From: Planctomycetota bacterium | GTDB taxonomy: Bacteria; Planctomycetota; SZUA-567 | Reading direction: 5' to 3' | Assembly: GCA_020060765.1 (NCBI GenBank) | Contig: JAGUZQ010000103.1 | Span: forward strand, 1 to 37,712 | DNA length: 37,712 nucleotides | In this document: positions 1 to 7,438 of the stretch, piece by piece | Layout of the letters: every line of letters starts with the position of its first letter | Numbering within the stretch: position 1 is the stretch's first letter | Made by a program: the position numbers and the translations under genes | The notes under the pieces: generated by a model | Databases searched by the model: none | What the model was told of the DNA's origin: nothing | The model's input: the letters and a program-made list of their open reading frames with translations, nothing else

Positions 1-499
1 CAAGAACTACAAGGAAGGCGCCGACACGGTTCTGACCGTGGATTCGCTCTCCCTGGCGATCCAGATGTTCCTGGATCAGGTGGACGCGGACAAGCAGCCC
101 ATCAACGTGGCGCCCCGTTACCTGCTGGTGCCGACGGCGCTGAAGCTGCCCGCGCGGGAGATCTTGAACAGCACCATTCTGCTCTCGGTGGGTGCCACCA
201 ACAAGCAGCGCATCCCCACCTACAACCCGCTCGCCGACGAGAACCTGGAGGAGGTGACCAGCCCCTACCTCTCGAACGCGAACTATGCCGGGGCGAGCGC
301 GAAGGCGTGGTACCTGTTCGGCGATCCGGCGGTGATCGACACGTTCGAGATCGGGTATCTCCGTGGCCGTCGCGAGCCGACCGTCGAGCGGGGAGACACC
401 GACTTCGACACCCTCGGCATCAAGTTCCGGGTGTTCTACGATCTGGGCGTCCGGGAGCAGGACCACCGGGGTGTGCTGAAGTTCAAGGGCGAGGCGTAG
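1..499 (+). CDS. phage major capsid protein, C-terminal part
   Basis: The reading frame is open from base 2, so the gene starts upstream of the window; about 165 C-terminal residues are visible, ending with TAG. Segments such as YLLVPTALKLPAREIL and TDFDTLGIKFRVFYDLG, and the ending LKFKGEA, resemble the C-terminal part of HK97-fold major head proteins, including the Mu gpT-like group. The position directly before a DUF2190 cement protein and a head-tail joining-like protein fits the usual capsid-to-tail order of a prophage. The capsid call is inferred from this resemblance and order. The N-terminal arm and any scaffold or protease gene lie outside the window. Confidence 0.72.
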   Translation, partial: KNYKEGADTVLTVDSLSLAIQMFLDQVDADKQPINVAPRYLLVPTALKLPAREILNSTILLSVGATNKQRIPTYNPLADENLEEVTSPYLSNANYAGASAKAWYLFGDPAVIDTFEIGYLRGRREPTVERGDTDFDTLGIKFRVFYDLGVREQDHRGVLKFKGEA

Positions 500-602
500 C
501 ACAGTGCCTGTGCGCGCAGTATTGCTGACGCACAAACGATAGCCCCATTCCGCCCGCGCGTCTTCGCCGCGGGTCATCAACAACCGAATCGGAGGATAAC
601 GC

Positions 603-941
603 ATGAACGCGATTTTCAAACAGAAGGGCGACTCCATCGACTACACCCCGGGCACCGACGTGGCGTCGGGTGAAGTGGTGGTGCAGGGCGAACTCGTGGG
701 CGTGGCCAAGCTCGATATCAAGGCAGGCAACCTTGGCGCGCTTGCCGTGACGGGCGTCTTCGATTTTCCCAAGGCGACAGGCGCGGGCAGCGGCATGGCC
801 GCGGGCGTCAAGGCCTATTGGGACGACGTGGCCAAGGTCGCAACCGAGGACGCCGCCAGCGGCGCCAACAAGTATCTCGGGAAGACCTGCGCGGAAGCGG
901 GCGACGAGGCCGCCACCGTGCGGGTGCGGGTGAGCCAGTAG
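603..941 (+). CDS. DUF2190-family capsid cement/decoration protein
   Basis: A 112-residue protein with a clear GGAGG ribosome site just upstream. The pattern of a short N-terminal segment, GDSIDYTPGTDVASGEVV, and later GVFDFPKATG and VKAYWDD matches the DUF2190 family, small phage proteins thought to bind the outside of HK97-type capsids. Length is typical of the family. It follows the capsid gene after about 100 bases that hold only a small GC-rich inverted repeat. The decoration role is known for some relatives and inferred here. Confidence 0.75.
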   Translation: MNAIFKQKGDSIDYTPGTDVASGEVVVQGELVGVAKLDIKAGNLGALAVTGVFDFPKATGAGSGMAAGVKAYWDDVAKVATEDAASGANKYLGKTCAEAGDEAATVRVRVSQ

Positions 942-953
942 GAAGGAGGAACG

Positions 954-1337
954 ATGCCGGATGTTCTGGAGAAAGGGCTGGCGTGGCTGGGCAAGATGAA
1001 CAGCGAACACCGCTCCACGCCCGTGATTTATCTGCGGGACGGACAAGAACTGCCTCTGACGACCACCATAGGCCGTACCGTCTTTCAGACCGCGAGGGAC
1101 GGCGGGCCGTTCGAAACCAGCGAAGCGCGTGATTTTCTGGTGGACGCGAAGACGCTGATCCTGAGCGGCCAGCCCTTTCTCCCCCGGCCCGGCGACCGGA
1201 TCGCGGAGGAGCGGGAGGGAAAGCGGTTCGTCCACGAGGTGATGGCGCTTGACGACGAGCCGTGTTTTCGCTGGTGCGATCCGTACCGGATCACCCTGCG
1301 GATTCACACCAAGCACATTTTGACGGAGGTTTTGTGA
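954..1337 (+). CDS. phage head-tail joining-like protein
   Basis: A 127-residue protein preceded by AGGAGG. It begins with MPDVLEKGLAWLGK and has the segment PVIYLRDGQELPLTTTIGRT, a layout seen in small FII-like head completion or head-tail joining proteins of siphophages. It lies between the capsid cement gene and tail genes, where such a protein is expected. No catalytic motif is visible. Its TGA stop overlaps the ATG of the next gene by one base, so the two are probably translated together. The family assignment rests on size, place and weak resemblance. Confidence 0.5.
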   Translation: MPDVLEKGLAWLGKMNSEHRSTPVIYLRDGQELPLTTTIGRTVFQTARDGGPFETSEARDFLVDAKTLILSGQPFLPRPGDRIAEEREGKRFVHEVMALDDEPCFRWCDPYRITLRIHTKHILTEVL

Positions 1338-1588
1338 TGGACGTAACCGAACTACTGGCCCGACCCGTGATCGAGTACGGGTTCCTTGGCTTCTCCATGG
1401 TGCTTCTCGGCATCATTGTCTGGTTGATCCGGCGGCTCCTGGTGGTGCTGGAGCGCAACACGGAGGTCGTGGCACTGAATACTTCCGCCATCAATACGCT
1501 TTCCGCCATGACGGCGGACCTGCTGGTCTTGAACCGCAGCCTCCACGACAAGATCATCTCGCGGCCCTGCATCGCCCAGGAGGAATAG
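1337..1588 (+). CDS. small single-span phage membrane protein
   Basis: The ATG at 1337 overlaps the preceding stop and has ACGGAGG upstream, so I prefer it to the longer open frame. The 83-residue product has one strong hydrophobic segment at about residues 15-35 (GFLGFSMVLLGIIVWLI), followed by basic residues RRLLVVLER and a polar, probably helical tail. This is the size and shape of a minor holin-like or membrane-anchored phage protein. I do not recognise a family and a lysis role is not shown. Confidence 0.6.
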   Translation: MDVTELLARPVIEYGFLGFSMVLLGIIVWLIRRLLVVLERNTEVVALNTSAINTLSAMTADLLVLNRSLHDKIISRPCIAQEE

Positions 1589-1590
1589 CC

Positions 1591-2019
1591 ATGCCTCTCA
1601 TCGCACAGATCGCCCAGGCTGTGACGGACGAACTAAACGCCTCCGCGATCCTTCCCGGCGTCACGGCCGTGCGCAGCTATGCGCCGCAGTACGAACTTCC
1701 CGAGATGGACATCCTGCACGTGACCGTGGTTCCGAAGGGCCTTACGGTTGCCGCGGTGGGGAGAAGCGCCAACCAGTACGACTGCCAGATCGACATTGCT
1801 GTGCAGAAACGCTTCCAGACAGACGCGCCCGCCGAACTCGACCCACTGATGAATCTTGTCGAGGAGATCGCCGGATTCTTTCGCTTGAAACGCTTGTCCG
1901 CATTTCCGGCCGCGGCGTGGATCAAGACCGAGCATAACCCCATCTTCGCGCCGGAGCACATGCGAGAACTTCGGCAATTCACGAGCGTCATCACCCTGAC
2001 TTTCAAATTATGCCGCTAG
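1591..2019 (+). CDS. phage tail terminator-like minor tail protein, 3' end altered by RIT insertion
   Basis: A 142-residue protein that starts two bases after the previous stop, with AGGAGG upstream. Size, position and alternating beta/helix pattern (DILHVTVVPKG, QYDCQIDIAVQKRF, TSVITLTFK) fit tail terminator or tail completion proteins. The last three codons (Leu-Cys-Arg, then TAG) come from the inserted RIT element. Joining the flanks at the 6-bp repeat TTCAAA gives an ending of Leu-Met-Gly followed by TGA at 5511-5513, only three bases before the next phage ATG at 5517. The insertion therefore changes three residues and probably spares the protein. Confidence 0.6.
   Translation: MPLIAQIAQAVTDELNASAILPGVTAVRSYAPQYELPEMDILHVTVVPKGLTVAAVGRSANQYDCQIDIAVQKRFQTDAPAELDPLMNLVEEIAGFFRLKRLSAFPAAAWIKTEHNPIFAPEHMRELRQFTSVITLTFKLCR
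2002..2007. repeat. left 6-bp target site direct repeat of the RIT element
   Basis: TTCAAA occurs here and again at 5496-5501, directly outside both ends of the RIT element. The bases on either side differ between the copies, so the repeat is exactly 6 bp. Removing one copy and the element restores a continuous end of the tail gene, which supports a target site duplication. Confidence 0.7.
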
Positions 2020-2028
2020 CGGCATAAT
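2007..2028. repeat. 22-bp perfect palindrome at the left RIT end
   Basis: The 22 bases are their own reverse complement, centred on GCTAGC and ending in ATTATGCC and its complement. It contains the TAG that now ends the upstream tail gene. The arm repeats the TTATGC word that starts both terminal repeats, so it may be a recombinase binding site or a rearranged copy of the element end. Confidence 0.75.
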
Positions 2029-2033
2029 CGAAG

Positions 2034-2062
2034 TTATGCTGACTCCCGGATTATGCGGACAA
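2034..2062. repeat. left terminal inverted repeat of the RIT element
   Basis: These 29 bases are the exact reverse complement of 5467-5495. Each copy holds two TTATGC words 17 bases apart, a spacing that could give two recombinase contacts per end. Confidence 0.9.
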
Positions 2063-2177
2063 CCCGCATTGGAATCCGAATAACGCTGTGGAAAGCAGTA
2101 TTTGCAGAAAATCGTGTCTACATAATCATGGGCGTTGTCGGGACATGTCGTTCCGGCCTATTCGAAAGGGGATGCCC

Positions 2178-3443
2178 ATGATCAGGCACTTTTTCAAGGA
2201 AGACCGCGCCATTAGTCGTTTGCGACGGAACTATTTGTTCGAGTTTTTGCAGGAAATGGCTGCACAGTACCACGAGGAGCGGTACGGATTTCATTATGCC
2301 GCCGACAGCATACGCTCTGCCGCCTATTTTGGAAGTTGGCTGAAAGAACACGGGATTCCACCGTCGAAAGTTACCCATACTCATGGCAAGCAGTTCCTCT
2401 CACAATTCATAAAGCCATGGAACACGTTCTTTGGCGCAACAAGTCAAAAGCACAATGGCGGACTGCGGGCAGGAGTAACCTTGGTCATCGAGAAGATACA
2501 CCTGAAGTGGCCGCCGAAACCGAAGAGGCTTTCCAGGATTGAAGGAGAACTTGAAAAATACGCATCTTTTCTTCGCTTCAATATTGGAATCGGTGAGTCA
2601 AGCATTCGAAACAGAAGCGTAAAGGGGGTACGTCTATTCTTACAGGCAATATTCATGGATGGCCCAATCCGTCCGAACCGGATAACCCCGATCATGGTTC
2701 ATGACTATGTCATGATGAAAATGGAGCACTATAAGCCCAAAACCGTACAATGCGCTGTTGTTAGTGTTTTGCGCAATTTCTTCCGCTATTGGGCGTTGCA
2801 GGGTCAGAAGACCGAGCACCTGATTGCAGCACTGCCGCTCATTCCCACCTCTCGCCATTGCGTGTCACCGAAGATCATGACTGAGCAGCACCTCAATCAA
2901 CTATGGGAATCCTTTGACAACACCACGGCAACAGGTCGGAGAGACTACGCGGCCATCCGATGTATGGGCGACCTGGGAATGCGCGCCGCCGACGTTACGC
3001 GCTTGAAGATCGACGACATCGACTGGCAGAACTCCACCATGTATGTCGAGAACCGAAAGGGAGCAAAGCCGATCATCTTGCCCCTCACCCAATCCGTCGG
3101 AGAAGCTTTGGCCGATTATCTGCGGCACGGACGTCCGGACAGCCGATCACGGTTCATCTTTTTACGCCACCAGGCGCCTTACCGTGAGGCATCGAATTCC
3201 GAGATGCTGCGCACGGCCATGTATCGCGCTCTCAAGCGGGCCAAATTGAATGATCGGTATTCCGGCACCCACATACTTCGTCATACAGCAGCTACGCGAA
3301 TGAGACTTAACCGGGCGCCCGTCAAGGATATCGCCGACATTCTGGGACATAGCTCACTGCAGGCTACGATGATGTATGCGCAGATAGACTACCCCGTGTT
3401 GAGAGCGGTCGCGCAGTCATGGCCGGAAGGAGGATCGCGATGA
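2178..3443 (+). CDS. ritA: RIT element tyrosine recombinase A
   Basis: A tyrosine site-specific recombinase of 421 residues when started at ATG 2178, which has a GGGG ribosome site six bases upstream; an upstream in-frame start at 2088 is less likely. The N-terminal half is a SAM-like DNA-binding region. The C-terminal catalytic domain has Arg269 (GMRAADV), His365-x-x-Arg368 (HILRH), His391 (LGHSS) and the nucleophile Tyr400, nine residues after His391. It is the first and largest gene of the trio, as in known RIT elements. Its stop overlaps the next start (ATGA). The three recombinases are expected to act together on the element ends; how they divide the work is not visible from sequence. 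Confidence 0.88.
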   Translation: MIRHFFKEDRAISRLRRNYLFEFLQEMAAQYHEERYGFHYAADSIRSAAYFGSWLKEHGIPPSKVTHTHGKQFLSQFIKPWNTFFGATSQKHNGGLRAGVTLVIEKIHLKWPPKPKRLSRIEGELEKYASFLRFNIGIGESSIRNRSVKGVRLFLQAIFMDGPIRPNRITPIMVHDYVMMKMEHYKPKTVQCAVVSVLRNFFRYWALQGQKTEHLIAALPLIPTSRHCVSPKIMTEQHLNQLWESFDNTTATGRRDYAAIRCMGDLGMRAADVTRLKIDDIDWQNSTMYVENRKGAKPIILPLTQSVGEALADYLRHGRPDSRSRFIFLRHQAPYREASNSEMLRTAMYRALKRAKLNDRYSGTHILRHTAATRMRLNRAPVKDIADILGHSSLQATMMYAQIDYPVLRAVAQSWPEGGSR

Positions 3444-4390
3444 AGGCTCCCTCCTTATCGTCCCGCGTTGCCGAGTATCGCGCCTACAGGCGCCTGCTGG
3501 GTTACAAAACAGAACCTGAAAAGCGCGCCTTATTGAATCTCGCGTCTTTCATGGACACGCACGCTCCTGGAGAACCACTCACTGACGGATGGATCATACA
3601 ATGGTCCGATTCGCGGACATCACGATCTGAAAAAGAGCTTTCCTGGGTTTTGCGTTTTGCGTCATGGCTGACGCTACATGATCCCAGAACCACCGTTTCC
3701 GACAACCGTTTGTATCACCTTAAGTCACCGCGCCCCAAACCTTACATTTACGAGCCGGAGGAAATACAGGCGTTATTGTTCCACCTGGCAAACGAAAGGG
3801 ATTATGTGAATGGGCGTTATCGGCGTCATACATACTCCACCTTGCTGGGCCTGTTGGTGTCGACAGGGTTACGTATCAGCGAAGCGATTTTCCTTGATGA
3901 CGATGACGTGGACTTGGCCGATGGCCTGTTACGTATCCGCGATAGCAAGTCTGTCCCTCTGCGAACGGTTCCATTGCACGAGTCGGCAACGAGAGCATTA
4001 CAAGAATACATTGCCATTCGTGATGCCGCACACCCATGCCATACGACTCCCGCGTTTTTCCTGGGCGTACATGGCGGTCGTCTTGATGCAGGCACATTCC
4101 GCAATATCTTTCACCGTATTCGCGCGAAGGCTGGCCTTCCCTGGCATGCCCATCACCAGAAGCCGCGAATCCATGACTTTAGGCACACCTTCGCCTGTCG
4201 GTATCTGCTTGGCCAATACCAATCGAAACAGGATCTGGATTGCGCCGTGGCTGATCTGGCTGTTTATCTCGGTCACAAGAACGTCAACGATACCTATTGG
4301 TACTTGTCGGCCATCCCCGACCTCATGGGAATCTGCGGCGCCCGCTTCCGCCGCTATCTGGATCGACATCGGCGGGGAGGAACGAAATGA
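3440..4390 (+). CDS. ritB: RIT element tyrosine recombinase B
   Basis: A 316-residue tyrosine recombinase. The start at 3440 is chosen because AGGAGG lies six bases upstream and the ATG overlaps the previous stop. Catalytic residues are all present: Arg145 (GLRISEA), His245-x-x-Arg248 (HDFRH), His279 (LGHKN) and Tyr288, nine residues later. The N-terminal part has an Arg/Tyr-rich start and a core-binding domain. Its stop also overlaps the start of the third gene, so the trio is translationally coupled and probably made in fixed proportion. Confidence 0.88.
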   Translation: MKAPSLSSRVAEYRAYRRLLGYKTEPEKRALLNLASFMDTHAPGEPLTDGWIIQWSDSRTSRSEKELSWVLRFASWLTLHDPRTTVSDNRLYHLKSPRPKPYIYEPEEIQALLFHLANERDYVNGRYRRHTYSTLLGLLVSTGLRISEAIFLDDDDVDLADGLLRIRDSKSVPLRTVPLHESATRALQEYIAIRDAAHPCHTTPAFFLGVHGGRLDAGTFRNIFHRIRAKAGLPWHAHHQKPRIHDFRHTFACRYLLGQYQSKQDLDCAVADLAVYLGHKNVNDTYWYLSAIPDLMGICGARFRRYLDRHRRGGTK

Positions 4391-5391
4391 AAACAACCTC
4401 CTGGACCATAGCCCGTCTGATGCAGACATTCTTCGGCGACTACCTCACGACGCAGCGCAAAATGAGTCCCCATACCGTATCGACATACCGTTATGGGTGG
4501 CTCCTTTTTCTTCGGTTCCTCCAAAAGCTCAAAGCCAAGAATCCGTCCACGATGATGGTGTCCGATTTGAGCGCCGATGATTTACTGGCCTTTTTGAACT
4601 TCGTGGAGAAAGAGCGCAAAAACAGTGTCAAAACACGCAATGCGCGTCTAGTGGCCATCAGTGCCGCCGTCAAGTATGCCTTGGCGGTTGACCCGACACT
4701 TCCACCGGCAGTGCATCGAATTCTATCGGTTCCGCGGAAGAAGACCAGGCGCACGGTCGTTGGCTTTCTGGAGCCAGAAGAAATGGACGCGATACTGGCG
4801 GTTCCCGATCTTTCCCGGTGGAGCGGCCAGCGTGACAGAATGCTTTTTGAAACGATGTACAATACCGGCGCCCGCGTATCGGAAATGACCCAGGCGGTCG
4901 TATCGAATTTACGCCTGAGCGGGAGCGGTGGAACAATCAGCTTGCGCGGCAAGGGGCGCAAAGAACGCATTTTGCCGTTATGGAAAGACACGGTGCGGCA
5001 CTTGCGCCAATGGATGCGCATTGCCGCGTTAGACCAGAACGATCCGCTATTCCCCAGCGAGCGTGGAGGCCCGCTGAGCCGCTCCGCCATAGAAAAGCGT
5101 TTATCGCGGATCATTTTGGTGGCCAAGGAGAAATGCCCTTCCTTGGCGCAAAAGAAGGTGACCCCCCATATTCTCCGCCACACGACTGCGATGCACATGC
5201 ATGACGCCGGGGTGGAACTCGCTTCGCTGGCCATGTGGCTTGGGCACGAAAGTATCGAGACAACCAACATATACCTATCCACCAGCATGGAACGAAAGGA
5301 GAAGACTCTTGCTAAGTTAAAACCGCGAGACACAAAGGGATTTCGATTCAAAGCGGATGACGATTTGCTTGCGTATCTGTCGGCTCTTTGA
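4387..5391 (+). CDS. ritC: RIT element tyrosine recombinase C
   Basis: A 334-residue tyrosine recombinase of the XerC/D-like kind. ATG 4387 overlaps the previous TGA and follows a GGGGAGGA ribosome site. The N-terminal SAM-like domain begins with FFGDYLTTQRKMSPHTVSTY, as in Xer-type integrases. Catalytic residues are Arg163 (GARVSEM), His261-x-x-Arg264 (HILRH), His287 (LGHES) and Tyr296. The gene ends inside the inner part of the right-end repeat structure, so the coding region reaches almost to the element end. Confidence 0.88.
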   Translation: MKTTSWTIARLMQTFFGDYLTTQRKMSPHTVSTYRYGWLLFLRFLQKLKAKNPSTMMVSDLSADDLLAFLNFVEKERKNSVKTRNARLVAISAAVKYALAVDPTLPPAVHRILSVPRKKTRRTVVGFLEPEEMDAILAVPDLSRWSGQRDRMLFETMYNTGARVSEMTQAVVSNLRLSGSGGTISLRGKGRKERILPLWKDTVRHLRQWMRIAALDQNDPLFPSERGGPLSRSAIEKRLSRIILVAKEKCPSLAQKKVTPHILRHTTAMHMHDAGVELASLAMWLGHESIETTNIYLSTSMERKEKTLAKLKPRDTKGFRFKADDDLLAYLSAL

Positions 5392-5480
5392 TTATGCGGA
5401 CACCGAAAACATGGCCTTCTCTTTTGGCCCGCCGAAATATCGTGTCTATGAAGGGGAAGGCCATGTTTGTCCGCATAATC
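5390..5480. repeat. nested inverted repeats at the right RIT end
   Basis: Two inverted repeats lie one inside the other. The outer arms are 5390-5401 and 5469-5480 (GATTATGCGGAC and its complement). The inner arms are 5408-5419 and 5456-5467 (AACATGGCCTTC and its complement). The 36-base centre has no clear symmetry. The outer word also occurs in the left terminal repeat, so this side offers extra copies of the presumed binding site. The start overlaps the last bases of the third recombinase gene. Confidence 0.75.
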
Positions 5481-5495
5481 CGGGAGTCAGCATAA
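5467..5495. repeat. right terminal inverted repeat of the RIT element
   Basis: Exact reverse complement of 2034-2062 over 29 bases, directly followed by the second TTCAAA target repeat at 5496-5501. Confidence 0.9.
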
Positions 5496-5516
5496 TTCAA
5501 ACTGATGGGATGACGC

Positions 5517-5771
5517 ATGGCCAACAACGTCTTTATGAAACAGGTTGCCGTGACCGAGACGCCGCAACCATTAGGCGACCGGTCCGTCTTCACGGTTGAC
5601 GTTTCCTGCCCGCCCACGAACAGCGCGCCGGTCTTTTTCCAGGCCAATGGCGGCGACGAGGTGCCGTGGATTCCCTCGGAATGGCACCGGCTGGAGCGGA
5701 TCCGTTTGTCGGAGATCACGGTTCGGGGCACTCCCGGCGACGTCGTCTCCGTCGTCGGAGGAACCTGGTAA
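5517..5771 (+). CDS. small phage protein, uncharacterised
   Basis: An 84-residue protein, first phage gene after the RIT element. In the uninterrupted prophage its ATG would lie three bases after the stop of the tail terminator-like gene, so it belongs to the tail operon. The sequence is beta-rich with the segments VFTVDVSCPPTNSAPVFF and RIRLSEITVRG, and the ending VVSVVGGTW; it looks like a small virion or tail accessory protein. I do not recognise a family. The next gene starts directly after its TAA. Confidence 0.6.
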   Translation: MANNVFMKQVAVTETPQPLGDRSVFTVDVSCPPTNSAPVFFQANGGDEVPWIPSEWHRLERIRLSEITVRGTPGDVVSVVGGTW

Positions 5772-5999
5772 ATGCCCTATTATGGCTGCGGTGGCGGGGC
5801 ATCCGGACACGTTCATCCGAACCTGTCCGTCCTGAACCAGATCACGGCGGCCGGGAACGGGCGGATCGGATCGTTCGATCCGCCTGCGGGGACGGACGAC
5901 TGGGACGGCTCGACGCCCTCAAACATTCACGAAGCGGTCGCGCGGCTCGCGGCGGCATTTCGGAAACACGCGGGAACACGGGTTCCCGTCCTTGAATAG
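5772..5999 (+). CDS. small phage protein with shared helical C-terminal motif
   Basis: A 75-residue protein whose ATG abuts the previous stop, with GGAGG about ten bases upstream. It starts MPYYGCGGGASGHVHPN and ends with a helical segment, DDWDGSTPSNIHEAVARL and AAAFRKHAG. The same segment recurs at the end of the next protein (AWNGTPPADLNAAVDRLAG), so the two are probably related by duplication of this motif. The motif could mediate assembly in the virion, such as a trimer-forming or tail-binding helix; that is a guess. No family is recognised. Confidence 0.55.
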   Translation: MPYYGCGGGASGHVHPNLSVLNQITAAGNGRIGSFDPPAGTDDWDGSTPSNIHEAVARLAAAFRKHAGTRVPVLE

Positions 6000-6011
6000 A
6001 AAGGATTTACC

Positions 6012-6476
6012 ATGGCTGACAGGAAAGTGCTGATTGGCGACATTTCCGGCGGGATGATCCGCCACGAACAGGAGGCGTGGGACGTCGGAACCGACCGCGT
6101 CGCCGACCCGGCAGGCCGCGTGCTCGCGCTGCAGTCGGAGGTCACCGCGGCGTCTCATGGCATCAAGGGCGCAGTCGATTCCTACGGCGATCTGCCGGAC
6201 GCTACGACCTTGGCGCTTGGCACCATCTTCATCGTGCGGGAGGGAACGGGCGCTCCGGACGGCAACGGCCTCTACTGGGTGCAGGGCTCGCCCAAGGCAT
6301 GGGTGTACCTCGATGCCTTGAGTCTGCAGGACGCCTTCGAGGTACCCTATGCCGACCAGTCCGACGACGGCGGCGGAACGAGCGCCTGGAATGGCACGCC
6401 TCCGGCCGACCTGAACGCGGCGGTGGACCGCCTTGCCGGGGCGCTTGCGCGGCACCTCGGGACCGGCAAGCCGTAA
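6012..6476 (+). CDS. phage virion protein, uncharacterised
   Basis: A 154-residue protein starting at ATG 6012 with AAAGGA upstream. The middle section (YGDLPDATTLALGTIFIV, then NGLYWVQGSPKAWVYLD) resembles short repeats seen in phage tail-fibre and virion surface proteins, where parameter-like beta segments recur. The C-terminus (WNGTPPADLNAAVDRLAGAL) repeats the motif of the preceding 75-residue protein. A tail or surface role is inferred from this and from position before the tail tube gene. Confidence 0.55.
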   Translation: MADRKVLIGDISGGMIRHEQEAWDVGTDRVADPAGRVLALQSEVTAASHGIKGAVDSYGDLPDATTLALGTIFIVREGTGAPDGNGLYWVQGSPKAWVYLDALSLQDAFEVPYADQSDDGGGTSAWNGTPPADLNAAVDRLAGALARHLGTGKP

Positions 6477-6705
6477 TCCGCTCGAAAAGAAACGAAAGAC
6501 CATCGACCACGATTACGCCAGCGGCAAAGTTCGCGGAATCGTCCACAGTCACTGCAACCTTGTTCTGGGCAATACCCGAGAGGACGTAAATGTGCTGCTT
6601 GGCGCGGTGCGGTATCTCCGCAAACATCACGGCAAGGATACGCATCGATTGAAGTGTCTCGACCTGGACAAGGGGCACGCTGATTTTCTGGAGGTATTGA
6701 TATGA
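6433..6705 (+). pseudogene. endonuclease VII-like C-terminal fragment
   Basis: This frame encodes IDHDYASGKVRGIVHSHCN followed by LVLGNTREDVNVLLGAVRYL, which matches the conserved second half of recombination endonuclease VII proteins (DHDHxTGxVRGLLCxxCNxxLG). The first half, with the usual CxxC zinc pair, is missing. There is no ATG in the frame; the only candidate start is TTG 6433, inside the preceding gene. It ends by overlapping the tail tube start. It may be a relic, or a translated fragment coupled to its neighbours. The homology is seen; loss of function is inferred. Confidence 0.55.
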
Positions 6706-7142
6706 GCATCAAGCTGGGCATGAACGCGAAACTGTATCGGAACACCGGGGATTATGCCGCTCCGGTCTGGGCGGAGATGCCCAACGTCAAGGATGTGACG
6801 TTGAATCTGGAAACAGGGGAGGCGGATGTGACGGTGCGCGGCAACGCGGGTTGGCGTGCGACGTTGGCTACTCTGCGCGAAGGGACGGTTGAATTCGAGG
6901 CCATCTGGGACTCGGCTGACGATGGTTTTTCGGCACTTCGACAGGCCTATTTCTCCAACGGAACGGTCGAAGTCGCGGTCATGGACGGCGACATCACGGA
7001 AGCAGGAACCGAGGGACTGCGCGCCACCATGTCGGTTACGAACTTTTCGCGCAATGAACCGTTGGAGGAGGCCATCACCGCTTCTATTTCGCTGAAACCG
7101 GCGTATGCGGTGAATCCTCCCGAGTGGATGGTGACGAGTTAG
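6702..7142 (+). CDS. phage major tail tube protein
   Basis: A 146-residue protein with GGAGG eight bases before ATG 6702. It begins MSIKLGMNAKLYRNTG and contains VKDVTLNLETGEADVTVRG and FEAIWDSADDGFSALRQAYF, a pattern of tail tube proteins of siphophages: early fold with strand-loop-strand, then a helix and a final strand group (ATMSVTNFSRNEPLEEAI). Length is typical. It comes before the assembly chaperone and tape measure genes, as expected. It should form the inner tube of the long tail. Confidence 0.75.
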   Translation: MSIKLGMNAKLYRNTGDYAAPVWAEMPNVKDVTLNLETGEADVTVRGNAGWRATLATLREGTVEFEAIWDSADDGFSALRQAYFSNGTVEVAVMDGDITEAGTEGLRATMSVTNFSRNEPLEEAITASISLKPAYAVNPPEWMVTS

Positions 7143-7148
7143 GCGATT

Positions 7149-7227
7149 GGGATTTTGGGTGTTTGGTTTTTTGGCAATACCCAAACGCCCAAACCTCGAC
7201 CGCCCAAATTCCCAAACGGAGGATCCC
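7149..7227. repeat. hairpin-forming intergenic spacer, copy A
   Basis: Between two phage genes, arms 7154-7166 and 7181-7193 pair in 12 of 13 positions around a 14-base loop. Bases 7149-7171 match 8249-8271 in another spacer at 19 of 23 positions, and both spacers end with CCCAA words and GGAGGAT before the next start. The hairpin may regulate translation or protect the message; it may also be a small dispersed repeat. Confidence 0.6.
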
Positions 7228-7404
7228 ATGAAAACGTATTCGTTCGTAAGAGTGATATGCCCGAAGTGCGGCAAGGCGTACGCCATCGCCAAGGGAGCGA
7301 CCAAGGCTTTCCACTGTCCGGGCCGTAATTGCCGCGAGATGGTGAATGCGGCGGCAGCATCGACCGGCAAACAGGCTGAGGCGTCTTCGAAGGCTCAGAG
7401 CTGA
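7228..7404 (+). CDS. small zinc-ribbon phage protein
   Basis: ATG 7228 has GGAGG upstream, giving 58 residues. Two metal-binding pairs are visible, CPKCG and CPGRNC, separated by about 18 residues, so it probably folds as a small zinc ribbon. The tail is Ala/Ser rich. Such proteins occur in phage tail operons with no known role. It lies between the tail tube gene and the assembly chaperone gene. Confidence 0.6.
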   Translation: MKTYSFVRVICPKCGKAYAIAKGATKAFHCPGRNCREMVNAAAASTGKQAEASSKAQS

Positions 7405-7438
7405 CGCTCCCCTTCGGCTCGTAAACGAGGAGATTCAT

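Larger units (their letters stand above)
2008..5495 (+). mobile_element. RIT (recombinase-in-trio) element
   Basis: Three tyrosine recombinase genes in the same direction overlap by ATGA junctions and fill nearly all of this segment. RIT elements are defined by exactly this trio plus terminal inverted repeats. Here the inverted repeats are 2034-2062 and 5467-5495, identical over 29 bp. A 6-bp direct repeat flanks the element at 2002-2007 and 5496-5501. The left end carries about 26 extra bases outside its 29-bp repeat (2008-2033), including a palindrome; the right end stops at the repeat. The element sits between two prophage genes and appears complete, since all three recombinases keep their catalytic residues. 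Confidence 0.88.

Noticed and set aside
483..1316. A 277-residue minus-strand frame over the head genes
   Set aside because: The plus-strand genes have ribosome sites, correct order and family matches; the minus frame has low-complexity composition.
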